NCBI RefSeq assembly: GCF_023913755.1
Contig: NZ_JAMXBJ010000032.1
Location: 1 to 43,787, forward strand
Length of the DNA stretch: 43,787 nt
Origin: Pseudarthrobacter cellobiosi
GTDB taxonomy: Bacteria > Actinomycetota > Actinomycetes > Actinomycetales > Micrococcaceae
Direction: 5' to 3'
The position numbers and the translations under genes were made by a program. Shown in pieces: positions 16,461-25,289 of the stretch. The notes under the pieces were generated by a model that saw only the letters and a program-made list of their open reading frames with translations, was not told the origin of the DNA and did not search any database. The number at the start of each line of letters is the position of its first letter. Position 1 is the stretch's first letter.

Positions 16461-17906
16461 GTGCGAGAAGCTAGCACAAAACTCCTGGTGGAGCTGGAGC
16501 CCGGCAGCAATGTCACCGATCTCCTGCGACAGCGGGAGGCCGCCAACCCGGCCCACGCCCTCTACGCGCGCAAAGGCCCCAACGGCTGGACCGACGTCCC
16601 GGCGCAAAAATTCCTGCACGATGTCTGCGCCCTCGCCAAAGGACTGATCGCCGGCGGCCTGGAGCCCGGCGACACCGTGGCCGTAATGTCCGCCACCCGC
16701 TATGAGTGGGCCCTGGTGGACTTCGCCATCTGGTTTGCCGGCGGCGTGAGCGTCCCCATCGACGAGACCTCGACCCCCGGTCAGGTGGAGTGGATCCTGC
16801 ACGACGCCGGCGTGCGCCGCGTGTTCGCCCAGGACCGCGGCAAGGTGTCGCTTATTACAGGCGTCCTGGAGTCTTCCGCCCTGTTCAAGGACCGGCTGGT
16901 GACCGTGGTGAGGATGGATGACGACGGCGCGGCCCCGAACCTCGCCAGCCTCTCGGCTGCCGGAATGGGCGTCACGGACGCCGAGCTGGAACGCCACCGC
17001 TCCGCCGCGGGCCTGGACGACATCGCATCCCTGGCCTACACTTCCGGCACCACCGGACGGCCCAAAGGCTGCGTGATCACCCACGGCAACTTTGCGCTCG
17101 TGGCCGTCAACGTCGTCGCCTTTCTTCCGGAGATCCTCAAGGGGCAGAACGCGCGCACCCTGATGTTCCTGCCGCTGGCCAATGTGCTCGCCCGCGCTGC
17201 CCAGGTGGCGTGCCTCCATGCGGGCGCCACCCTGGGCCACGTCAGCCGTCCAGCTGATCTGCCGGCGGATCTGGGCACGTTCAAACCCACGTTCCTCCTG
17301 GCGGTGCCCCGGATCTTCGAGAAAGTCCGGGCGGACGCCGCGCACCAGGCTGCCGGGTCCGGGAAAGCGGGGATCTTCAGGGCTGCGTCAGCCGCCGCCA
17401 TCCGTTTCTCCACTGCACAGGACACCGTGGCCCGCGGCGGGGGCAGCGGACCCGGGCTGGCGTTGCGGGCGCGGCATGCCGTCTTTGACCGGCTGGTGTA
17501 CCCGAAGCTCCGCCAGCTCCTGGGCGGCCGGGTCCGTTACGCGGTATCGGCGGCCGGCCCCCTGGCACCTGAGGACGCGCACTTCTTCCGCGGCGCCGGG
17601 ATCCCGCTCCTTGAGGGCTACGGGCTGAGCGAGACAACCGGCCCCTGTACGTCCAACACGCCCGCCCGGACCAGGGTGGGCAGCGTGGGCGTCCCCCTGC
17701 CGGGCACCACCATCCGCGTGTCCGAGGACGGCGAAGTGCTGATCAAGGGGATCGGTGTGTTTAAGGGTTACCACGCCAATGAAGCCGCCACCGCGGAGGC
17801 CTTTGTGGACGGGTTCTTCCGTACCGGAGATCTCGGCGAGCTGGACCCAGAGGGCTTCCTGACCATCACCGGCCGCAAGAAGCAGCCCGGCAAAATAAAC
17901 GGCTGA
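16461..17906 (+). CDS. Long-chain acyl-CoA synthetase (FadD15-like), C-terminally truncated
   Basis: A member of the AMP-forming acyl-CoA synthetases, which activate fatty acids through an acyl-adenylate. The start is GTG 16461, preceded by GGAACGGAG and matching the family N-terminus (VREASTKLLVELEPGSNV). Present are the P-loop YTSGTTGRPKG (about 193-203), EGYGLSETTGP (about 382-392) and RTGDLGELDPEGF (about 454). The protein then ends at GRKKQPGKING, residue 481. Family members are about 600 residues: the mobile C-terminal domain, about 110 residues with the catalytic A10 lysine, is missing. No continuation is seen in other frames, and the convergent DUF1461 gene begins 20 bp later. It is probably inactive in adenylation or has changed function. 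Confidence 0.85.
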   Translation: MREASTKLLVELEPGSNVTDLLRQREAANPAHALYARKGPNGWTDVPAQKFLHDVCALAKGLIAGGLEPGDTVAVMSATRYEWALVDFAIWFAGGVSVPIDETSTPGQVEWILHDAGVRRVFAQDRGKVSLITGVLESSALFKDRLVTVVRMDDDGAAPNLASLSAAGMGVTDAELERHRSAAGLDDIASLAYTSGTTGRPKGCVITHGNFALVAVNVVAFLPEILKGQNARTLMFLPLANVLARAAQVACLHAGATLGHVSRPADLPADLGTFKPTFLLAVPRIFEKVRADAAHQAAGSGKAGIFRAASAAAIRFSTAQDTVARGGGSGPGLALRARHAVFDRLVYPKLRQLLGGRVRYAVSAAGPLAPEDAHFFRGAGIPLLEGYGLSETTGPCTSNTPARTRVGSVGVPLPGTTIRVSEDGEVLIKGIGVFKGYHANEAATAEAFVDGFFRTGDLGELDPEGFLTITGRKKQPGKING

Positions 17907-17926
17907 GCACGTGCAGTTGCTTGGGG

Positions 17927-19048
17927 CTACGCCTCAGCGGCGATCGGCTCATCCTTGGCCAGGCCGCGACGGCGGCGGGTGGGCCAAGTGAGGATGAGCG
18001 TCACCAGGGCCGCCAGGAGGACCAGCGCGGCGATGACAATGACGGCATCGATCCAGAACTGGCCCGGGAACAGCCTGATCAGGGTGTCTTCAAGGGCAAA
18101 CGTCCAGGAACCGCTGGCAAAGAAGATCCGATGGAATTCGGTGAAGAACTGCTGCCAGCCGAGCACGGCCAACGCGCCAAGGCCCAGGATGATCGCCAGC
18201 GCAACAATGGATCCCGCGAAGAGTCCGCGGCGCACACCGCCGGTGCTGCGGCGGCGCAGGTATGCGATGGCCACGAGGCTGAGGACGATCAGGAGTGCTC
18301 CCCCGCCAAACGCGGAAAGGATGACAACTTTCACGTCGGCCATGTGGCTGACTTCGCCGTCCTTGAAAAGGTCCCCGCCGCTGCGGTTGACCAGATCACC
18401 CAGGTACCGCGGCCCTGCCCAGTTGCTGAGGTAGTCAACCGCGTAGGAACCGTACGTCATCCGGTCGTCGGTGCTGAACCCGTACCCGTCGCCCGGGAAC
18501 CCGGGCCTGTTGTACTCGGCCCACAGGAACAGCGGGCTGGTGACCGCGCGGACGGCCAGCACCAGCAGGATCACCGGGTAGAAAAGGGCCAGCAGGACTT
18601 GCCAGATGCGCGGGGCCACAGGCTTGGCGTTTGCTGCGCTTTCGCGCTCCGCGTTGCGGCGCTCCACGTCCTCCTGCGGCGGACGGACCTGCAGCGCTGA
18701 CGTGGGCAGCGGCTCGCTGAAGTGGGCACCGTTTCGGGTGGCACCCTGGGCGGACGGTTCTTTGCGGAGTGACTCTTCTACAGAAGGTACGACGGCGGGA
18801 GGTTCGACGGCGGCCTCCGCGGCTTTGCGGCCGGCGCGGCTTTCGGGCTGGGTGACACCGCCCTGCCCGGCACCGCTACGTGATGGGGACACGTCGGGAG
18901 TGCTGGAGCCGGAGTCTTTCAGCCAGGCAAAAGCTGGCTCTTCCGAGTCCGACGAAGTATCCAGGTCCGGATCCGGCTGCGGCTCCGTGCGTTTGGCAGG
19001 GGTCGGCGAATTGTCGTTCACAGCAGCGTCACTTCCGTTGGGTTCCAC
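17927..19048 (-). CDS. DUF1461/TIGR01906 family integral membrane protein
   Basis: A 373-residue protein with a disordered, charged N-terminal half (1-120, Pro/Glu/Ser-rich), then a membrane helix (ALFYPVILLVLAVRAV), an external loop with YGFSTDDRMTYGSYAVDYL and EVSHMADVK, and three further helices (about 230-355). The loop and the E-x-x-HM-x-DV motif match the TIGR01906 family. That family includes Lit, the lipoprotein intramolecular transacylase of Enterococcus and Bacillus; whether this distant actinobacterial member does the same is open. The start is probably GTG 19048. It shares a strand with the SpoIIM-like gene 96 bp upstream. Confidence 0.75.
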   Translation of the reverse strand: MEPNGSDAAVNDNSPTPAKRTEPQPDPDLDTSSDSEEPAFAWLKDSGSSTPDVSPSRSGAGQGGVTQPESRAGRKAAEAAVEPPAVVPSVEESLRKEPSAQGATRNGAHFSEPLPTSALQVRPPQEDVERRNAERESAANAKPVAPRIWQVLLALFYPVILLVLAVRAVTSPLFLWAEYNRPGFPGDGYGFSTDDRMTYGSYAVDYLSNWAGPRYLGDLVNRSGGDLFKDGEVSHMADVKVVILSAFGGGALLIVLSLVAIAYLRRRSTGGVRRGLFAGSIVALAIILGLGALAVLGWQQFFTEFHRIFFASGSWTFALEDTLIRLFPGQFWIDAVIVIAALVLLAALVTLILTWPTRRRRGLAKDEPIAAEA

Positions 19049-19144
19049 GCCGCCGGCTCTGATCCGGGCAGCGCCGTGTATCTGATATCGAGCCTACCGC
19101 CCGCTCCTCCACGAGGGCGAGGAGCCACCCCGTCGCTCCCGGAT

Positions 19145-20137
19145 TCATGCGGCGATTTCGCTGTATCCAGCGTCGCCAGCCACCAAGTCGCCGCGTTCAC
19201 CGGCGTCATAGGCCCGCCGTCCCCATACCAGGACGTAGCCCCAGTAGGCAGCCAGCACCGCCAAACCGATGCCGATCTTGGCCCATACCGGAAGCGGGCT
19301 GGGCGTGACAAAACCTTCCACTATTCCCGAAACGAACAGCACCAGCACCAACCCCAGGGCCACGGTGATCAGCGACCTGCCTTCGTCCGCCACGGCCCGT
19401 CCCCGCGTCCGTGGCCCCGGGGACACCATGGCCCAGAAGATCCTCAAGCCCGCCGCGCAGGCAATAAAAACAGCCGTCAGCTCCATCAGGCCATGCGGCA
19501 GGATGTAGCTGTAAAAGACATCCTGCTGGCCCACGGCGGCGAAAACTCCGGCGGCGATCCCGACGCCCTGGGCGTTCGTGAACAGGATCATGGGTACCCA
19601 GAAGCCGGTGATGCCCAGTGCCACCGCCTGCGCGCTGATCCAGGCATTGTTGGTCCAGACGGCCCCCGCAAACGAGGCCGCAGGATTCTCCGAATAGTAA
19701 TCAATGAAGTCTTCCTCGACGTACTGCCGGACCGCAGCCTCGGAGGCAACGGACCGCAGGGCCTCGGGGGACGTCCCGATCCATAGCGCGTAGGCGCCCG
19801 CGACCAGGACAAATGCGGCGCCACACACCACCGTCAGCCACCGCAGGCGGTACAAAGCCGCCGGCAGGGCAGCCACGAAGAACCGGGCCAGGTCCGCCAT
19901 CACGTTGGACCGTGCGCCCGTGAAACGGGTCCGGGCCTGGGCAAGGGTGGCGGACAATGACGCAGACAGGCCACTCTCCGGGGCAATCGACCGGATGAAG
20001 GAAAGGTGAGCCGAAGTCGACTGGTAAAGGCGCAGCAGTTCATCGGCCTCTTCGCCGCTGAGGCGCCGCTTATGGGCGAGCTGGTGCAGCCTTGACCACT
20101 TGTCCCCGTTGGCGGCGGAGAAGGCATCCATATCCAC
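19145..20137 (-). CDS. SpoIIM-like (DUF95) membrane protein
   Basis: A 330-residue membrane protein with a soluble N-terminus (DMDAFSAANGDKWSRLHQL...), a first helix around 105-125, a long external loop and four more helices, including ILPHGLMELTAVFIACAAGLRI, the conserved DUF95 motif. Bacillus SpoIIM remodels septal peptidoglycan during engulfment, but in non-sporulating actinobacteria the role is unknown. It is usually found, as here, beside an RDD gene, often near MoxR-DUF58. The start is GTG 20137, six bases after TAGGCT, so probably leaderless. Confidence 0.88.
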   Translation of the reverse strand: MDMDAFSAANGDKWSRLHQLAHKRRLSGEEADELLRLYQSTSAHLSFIRSIAPESGLSASLSATLAQARTRFTGARSNVMADLARFFVAALPAALYRLRWLTVVCGAAFVLVAGAYALWIGTSPEALRSVASEAAVRQYVEEDFIDYYSENPAASFAGAVWTNNAWISAQAVALGITGFWVPMILFTNAQGVGIAAGVFAAVGQQDVFYSYILPHGLMELTAVFIACAAGLRIFWAMVSPGPRTRGRAVADEGRSLITVALGLVLVLFVSGIVEGFVTPSPLPVWAKIGIGLAVLAAYWGYVLVWGRRAYDAGERGDLVAGDAGYSEIAA

Positions 20138-20143
20138 GGCAAT

Positions 20144-20149
20144 AGCCTA
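20144..20149 (-). promoter_or_regulatory. -10 box for leaderless SpoIIM-like gene
   Basis: TAGGCT on the minus strand, six bases before GTG 20137. Confidence 0.55.
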
Positions 20150-20156
20150 GCCGCCA

Positions 20157-20162
20157 TAGACT
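20157..20162 (+). promoter_or_regulatory. -10 box of the RDD gene
   Basis: TAGACT on the plus strand, giving a leader of about 35 nt to the proposed TTG at 20206. It lies eight bases from the divergent -10 box. Confidence 0.35.
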
Positions 20163-20205
20163 GTGATCGTCCGCAGGATGGTTGACAAGGGATTGGGGTA
20201 TCCGC

Positions 20206-21006
20206 TTGGGTTCGATAATCACCGGCGAGGCCGTGGTCCTGGAATTGCGCCCCGCATCCTTCGCCGCCCGTGCCCTTGGCCTGCTGCTGGATGTCCTGTT
20301 CAACATCATCCTGCTGGTCCTGATCCTGCTGGGCGTCGCAGCCGCCGGCCAGGACCTTGACGAGGCGGCAATGCGGGCGCTGACGCTGGTGAGCGTGGTC
20401 TTCTGCTTCGTGATTGTCCCGGTAGCCGTGGAGACCCTCACCCGGGGGCTCTCGCTCGGAAAACTGGCGGCCGGCCTGCGCGTGGTCCGGGACGACGGCG
20501 GCGCCATCCGGTTCCGCCACGCCGTGATCCGGGGGCTGACCGGATTCCTGGAAATCTACCTGACCCTGGGCGGCCTCGCCATCGGCGTCGCCCTCTTCAA
20601 CAGCCGCTCCAAACGGCTGGGTGACATCCTCGCCGGCACGTATGCGCTGCGCCGGCGCTTGCCGGTGGAGGTACCGGTCCGCGTCTTTGTACCCCCACAG
20701 CTTCAGGCCTGGGCCTCAGCAGCGGACATCGGACGGATTCCGGATGCGACCGCACGGCAGGCTGCCCAATTCATCCGGCAGGCCGGGCGCATGTCACCGC
20801 TGTCCGCCGCCGGAATGGCCGAGTCGATCGCCACGGAACTGGCCGGGCATGTGGCCCCTCCGCCGCCCCCGGGAACCAGCCCGGACCAGTACCTGGCGGC
20901 CGTTACCGCCGAACGCCGTCACCGTGAACTCGCGCGGCTGCAGCAGTCCCGGCGCCGGAACTCGGCCACGGCGGAGCGGTTGGACCGCCTGCCGTTCGGC
21001 CCCTAG
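20206..21006 (+). CDS. RDD family membrane protein
   Basis: A 266-residue protein with the RDD domain in its first half: LRPASFAARALGLLLDVLFN, with the Arg-Asp pair at the first helix, two more helices, LSLGKLAAGLRVVRDDGG and SRSKRLGDILAGTYALRR. The soluble C-terminal 110 residues are Ala/Arg-rich. RDD proteins are poorly characterised; some affect ion transport. The start is uncertain: TTG 20206 follows GGGG and fits the usual N-terminus (GSIITGEAVV), while the frame is open to TTG 20182. It is divergent from the SpoIIM-like gene and 30 bp from the convergent L,D-transpeptidase gene. Confidence 0.88.
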   Translation: MGSIITGEAVVLELRPASFAARALGLLLDVLFNIILLVLILLGVAAAGQDLDEAAMRALTLVSVVFCFVIVPVAVETLTRGLSLGKLAAGLRVVRDDGGAIRFRHAVIRGLTGFLEIYLTLGGLAIGVALFNSRSKRLGDILAGTYALRRRLPVEVPVRVFVPPQLQAWASAADIGRIPDATARQAAQFIRQAGRMSPLSAAGMAESIATELAGHVAPPPPPGTSPDQYLAAVTAERRHRELARLQQSRRRNSATAERLDRLPFGP

Positions 21007-21036
21007 GCCTGGGCCTGGGCCTTGGCCGAACGGTGC

Positions 21037-22275
21037 TTAGTTGTTGTACTCTGCCCAGGGGATGTTCCAGTCGCCATAGCCGTCGTCGACGGCGGCGTAG
21101 TCGCCTTCGGTGTTGATGATCTGAACCACATCGCCGGTGGTCATGTTGTCGAAAACCCAGGCGGCGCCGTCGGGGGCGAACCCGATGCAGCCGTGTGAGA
21201 CGTTCGTGTTGCCGATGAAGGGGTAGGCGGACTCCAGCGCCTGGTGGATGTAGGCGCCGCTCAGGGTGAGGCGGATGGCATACTCCACGTCCACTTCGCC
21301 GTAGTAGGCCGGATCGCCGGGCTTGAGTCCGATGCTGGCCGCCCGGAAGTGGTCATAGCGGTTCTTTTCCATCAGAACCGCGTAGCCGCGCGCTGACGGG
21401 AAGCGCTGATCGCCCATGCTGACCGGGAGGGTTTTCACTACCTGGTCATTAACGCTGAGCGTGAAAGTGTGTGCGGCGGCATCGGCGATAGCCACCCGCT
21501 TGTCACCGAAATTCACGGTGACCTTTTTATTGAAGTTGGCAATCTGGCCGTTGCCGAGGTCCACGCCGAAAAGCTGCATGTCCATGGTGACGGTGGAGTT
21601 CGCCGCCCAGAAGGCTTCCGGGCGGTACCGGACCATGGTGTCGCTGAACCAGTGGAAGGCCCCGGCCTGCCCTGCGCTGGAGGTGATTTTGATGGCCTTC
21701 TCCACGGCATCCCGGTTGACCACCGGTTCGCTGAAGATGACCTGCAGCGGCTGGCCCACGCCAACCTTCATCCCGTCCAGCGGGTAGATGGCGGCATCCG
21801 CCTCGTGCGTGCTCGAAACCGTGCTGAACGAGTTTGTGGTGCTGGTATCCCGTCCCGCCCCGTCAGTGACCACATACGTGTAGCTGTACTCGGTGTTGAA
21901 TTTCAGCGGGTCGGTCGCAGTCCAGCTGCTGCCGTCCCCTGCGAACGTGCCGTGGACTACTTCACCGGCGGTGCTGGTCAGCGTGACGCTCTCGATCCTG
22001 CCGTTGCCCACCTTGAGCGACACCGGCGTGGCCGGGTTCACCTGCTTTGCGGCGTTGGCCGGCGTGACGTCCACGTTGACCGGGGCCACCACGGGCGATG
22101 CGACTCCCGGTGCGGACCGGACTGCGGAGCTGGCTTCGGACTCCAGGCCACCGCGCGCAAAACCCGGCGCGACGGCGGCGAACACGCCGCCCGTTGCGGC
22201 AAGGACACACACGGCTGCCACCAAGAGAATCTTCTTGGCGGTCCCCCGCCGGCGTGGCTTAACTACAGGTTCCAT
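21037..22275 (-). CDS. L,D-transpeptidase with Ig-like domains (YkuD)
   Basis: Forms 3-3 cross-links in peptidoglycan or anchors proteins to it. Its 412 residues run: cytosolic PRRRGTAKK, a membrane anchor (about 15-35), two Ig-like domains (about 65-265, the second like IPLDGMKVGVGQPLQVIFSEPV in its opening) and a YkuD catalytic domain. The catalytic site is HQALESAYPFIGNTNVSHGC, with His361 and nucleophile Cys363. The motif continues IGFAP rather than the common VRL/VNLS. The start is ATG 22275, six bases after TAAGAT, so probably leaderless. Confidence 0.95.
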   Translation of the reverse strand: MEPVVKPRRRGTAKKILLVAAVCVLAATGGVFAAVAPGFARGGLESEASSAVRSAPGVASPVVAPVNVDVTPANAAKQVNPATPVSLKVGNGRIESVTLTSTAGEVVHGTFAGDGSSWTATDPLKFNTEYSYTYVVTDGAGRDTSTTNSFSTVSSTHEADAAIYPLDGMKVGVGQPLQVIFSEPVVNRDAVEKAIKITSSAGQAGAFHWFSDTMVRYRPEAFWAANSTVTMDMQLFGVDLGNGQIANFNKKVTVNFGDKRVAIADAAAHTFTLSVNDQVVKTLPVSMGDQRFPSARGYAVLMEKNRYDHFRAASIGLKPGDPAYYGEVDVEYAIRLTLSGAYIHQALESAYPFIGNTNVSHGCIGFAPDGAAWVFDNMTTGDVVQIINTEGDYAAVDDGYGDWNIPWAEYNN

Positions 22276-22281
22276 AGTCCG

Positions 22282-22287
22282 ATCTTA
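22282..22287 (-). promoter_or_regulatory. -10 box for leaderless L,D-transpeptidase gene
   Basis: TAAGAT on the minus strand, six bases (CGGACT) before ATG 22275. Confidence 0.6.
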
Positions 22288-22303
22288 ATGCTTGGACATA
22301 ACA

Positions 22304-22330
22304 GCCCCGGGCACCGTCTGCACCCGGGGC
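22304..22330 (-). terminator. Intrinsic terminator of ahcY
   Basis: An 8-bp perfect stem (GCCCCGGG/CCCGGGGC) with an 11-nt loop, beginning eight bases past the ahcY stop and followed on the minus strand by TGTTAT. Confidence 0.65.
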
Positions 22331-22338
22331 ATCACACG

Positions 22339-23817
<1,479 letters not shown>

Positions 23818-23911
23818 GGGGTTCCTTTGCTTTGTCCGATGGCGGCGACGGCGTTGAAGCCTCTGCGCGAAAGTCGACTGCTGGTGGGGGTGCGGGTTGT
23901 CCAGGCGTTGC

Positions 23912-24166
23912 CTATGCAGTACCTGCCCGACTTGGGTCCGTGGCCGGCCGGACGGCGGGATCGTGCTGGTCCGAACCGGCAGCCGTGGCGGCCTGGAGAA
24001 GTTCCGGCGGCAGCAGCAGCGGAATACCGTCCTCGATCGGGTAGCGCAGCTTCACACCCGAATCTCCCGCCACCGTCGACACAAGCTCTTCGCCTTCCTG
24101 GACCAGGGTCGATCCGGTCACGGGACAGCGGAGGACGGACAACAGTTCAGGACTGATCTTTGGCAT
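23912..24166 (-). CDS. Trm112 family protein
   Basis: A small protein of 84 residues with the Trm112/YcaR core: [19 protein letters not shown] (6-24), [16 protein letters not shown] (40-55). Trm112 partners and stabilises methyltransferases in eukaryotes and archaea; bacterial members are less well studied. Only one Cys of a possible zinc site remains, as in many bacterial homologues. GGAG precedes the ATG. In many actinobacteria this gene sits with a phosphomannomutase gene, which is absent here. Confidence 0.9.
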   Translation of the reverse strand: MPKISPELLSVLRCPVTGSTLVQEGEELVSTVAGDSGVKLRYPIEDGIPLLLPPELLQAATAAGSDQHDPAVRPATDPSRAGTA

Positions 24167-24244
24167 GATTGGTGCTCCCGACAGGGGCGCGTTCGCGCCG
24201 TTGGCTGACTGATTAGCAGGTTCCAGCCTACCGCCAGATCCGCC

Positions 24245-24634
24245 TCAGGAAGGTTCGCGCAGGACGCGCAGATGCCCCCGGCGGACGCCTTCGGTGCCGG
24301 CCGGGGCCTCCAGTGCTGAATGCGAGCCACGCTGACCAGGCGTGGTCTGCGACTTGGGCGGCTGGGCCGCTGCTTCGCGGACCGCGTTGGCGAGGGCCAG
24401 GAGGTCGTCCGGTCCGGGCTGCTGCGGGCTTGTGGGCATCGCCAGGCGAAGCACTTCCCAGCCGCGGGGCACCGTCAGCGACCCGGCGTGCTGCTCGCAC
24501 AAATCGTAACAATGCGGCTCGGCGTAGGTGGCAAGCGGACCCAGGACGGCGGTGGAGTCGGCATAGACGTACGTCAAAGTTGCCACCGCCGACTGACGGC
24601 AGGCTGACCTTGAACATTGACGGATAGCTCCCAC
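24245..24634 (-). CDS. DUF3499 family protein
   Basis: A conserved actinobacterial protein of unknown function, 129 residues from GTG 24634. The core has likely zinc ligands: QCSRSACRQSAVATLTYVYA at the start and YDLCEQHAGSLTVPRGWEV (about 48-66), i.e. C-x4-C and C-x2-H. The tail is low-complexity. The frame is open to 24751, but that would cover the divergent gene's promoter and homologues begin just before RQCSRSAC. TAGTCT lies eight bases before the GTG. The pairing with a divergent zincin-like gene mirrors Rv3258c/Rv3259 of M. tuberculosis. Confidence 0.88.
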   Translation of the reverse strand: MGAIRQCSRSACRQSAVATLTYVYADSTAVLGPLATYAEPHCYDLCEQHAGSLTVPRGWEVLRLAMPTSPQQPGPDDLLALANAVREAAAQPPKSQTTPGQRGSHSALEAPAGTEGVRRGHLRVLREPS

Positions 24635-24642
24635 GACATCAC

Positions 24643-24648
24643 AGACTA
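24643..24648 (-). promoter_or_regulatory. Possible -10 box of DUF3499 gene
   Basis: TAGTCT on the minus strand, eight bases before GTG 24634; a slightly long spacing for a leaderless start. Confidence 0.4.
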
Positions 24649-24742
24649 CTCCGTATCCCAACTTGTTTGGAGTATTTGCCGAATCGGCGCCGCGCCTTGG
24701 CGCGAAAACCGGGGTTATGTCGCGTAATTCTGCGCCCGGGTT

Positions 24743-24748
24743 TACAGT
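24743..24748 (+). promoter_or_regulatory. -10 box for leaderless zincin-like gene
   Basis: TACAGT followed by six bases (CAAGGT) and ATG 24755. Confidence 0.55.
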
Positions 24749-24754
24749 CAAGGT

Positions 24755-25270
24755 ATGCAGTCATCGAACCAAGATTCAGCTTTTACGGTCCGTTTGGCTG
24801 ACCCGGATGACCGCGCCGCAGAAACGGGTTCGGGTTCGCCCGGCCGAAGCTTTGCGATGCGCCGCCGGAACCGCCACGGCCGCGGCCTGCGCGGGGAGCT
24901 GGTGTTGCCAACGCACCCCGGTTATCGGACGCGGTCGGACCGCTTTGACGACATGGTGCTGGATTCCGCGCAGCGACTCCACGACATCTGGGGCAAAACG
25001 CTCGACGGCGTCCGGTTTGCCGTCGACGAAATACCACCGCAGCTGGAGCAACTGGTGGCCGACGCCGCCCCGCCTCCCATGGGCGTCTACACTCCCGCCA
25101 CGGCAGAGGAGGGCCCGGTGATCACCCTGTACCGCCGGGTGGTTGAGCAGGGTTGCGCCAGCCGGGAGGAACTCCAGGACCTGGTGCACGACGTCGTGGT
25201 GGAACACACCGCCGAAATGCTCGGCGTAGCGCCGGAGACCCTGGATCCGGTCTACCGCCGCCGGTACTGA
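24755..25270 (+). CDS. Zincin-like metallopeptidase family protein lacking HExxH
   Basis: Belongs to the small zincin family PF06262 (DUF1025). The 171 residues have an Arg-rich, disordered N-terminus (1-60), the conserved FDDMVLDSAQRLHDIW (about 66-81), a predicted beta-rich centre with ITLYRRVVEQ and a C-terminal helix LVHDVVVEHTAEMLGVAPE. In active members this helix carries HExxHxxG; here the aligned residues read EHTAEMLG, so the zinc ligands are not in place. It is probably a non-catalytic member, perhaps typical of its clade. It is divergent from DUF3499 and convergent with DUF5719. Confidence 0.85.
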   Translation: MQSSNQDSAFTVRLADPDDRAAETGSGSPGRSFAMRRRNRHGRGLRGELVLPTHPGYRTRSDRFDDMVLDSAQRLHDIWGKTLDGVRFAVDEIPPQLEQLVADAAPPPMGVYTPATAEEGPVITLYRRVVEQGCASREELQDLVHDVVVEHTAEMLGVAPETLDPVYRRRY

Positions 25271-25289
25271 CGCCGCCGGTACTGGCCGG

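Noticed and set aside
23818..23911. SAH riboswitch upstream of ahcY
   Set aside because: The leader is about 94 nt and lacks the conserved core and pseudoknot strands I know for that riboswitch; only scattered GC-rich similarity remains.
24184..24197. GGCGCGTTCGCGCC palindrome upstream of Trm112 as another copy of the 38392 repeat
   Set aside because: Shares only the GCGCGAAC-like core and not the rest of the unit.
25256..25282. Tandem CGCCGCCGGTACTG repeat at the end of the zincin-like gene
   Set aside because: Two adjoining 14-nt copies at a stop codon in GC-rich DNA; simple slippage explains it.
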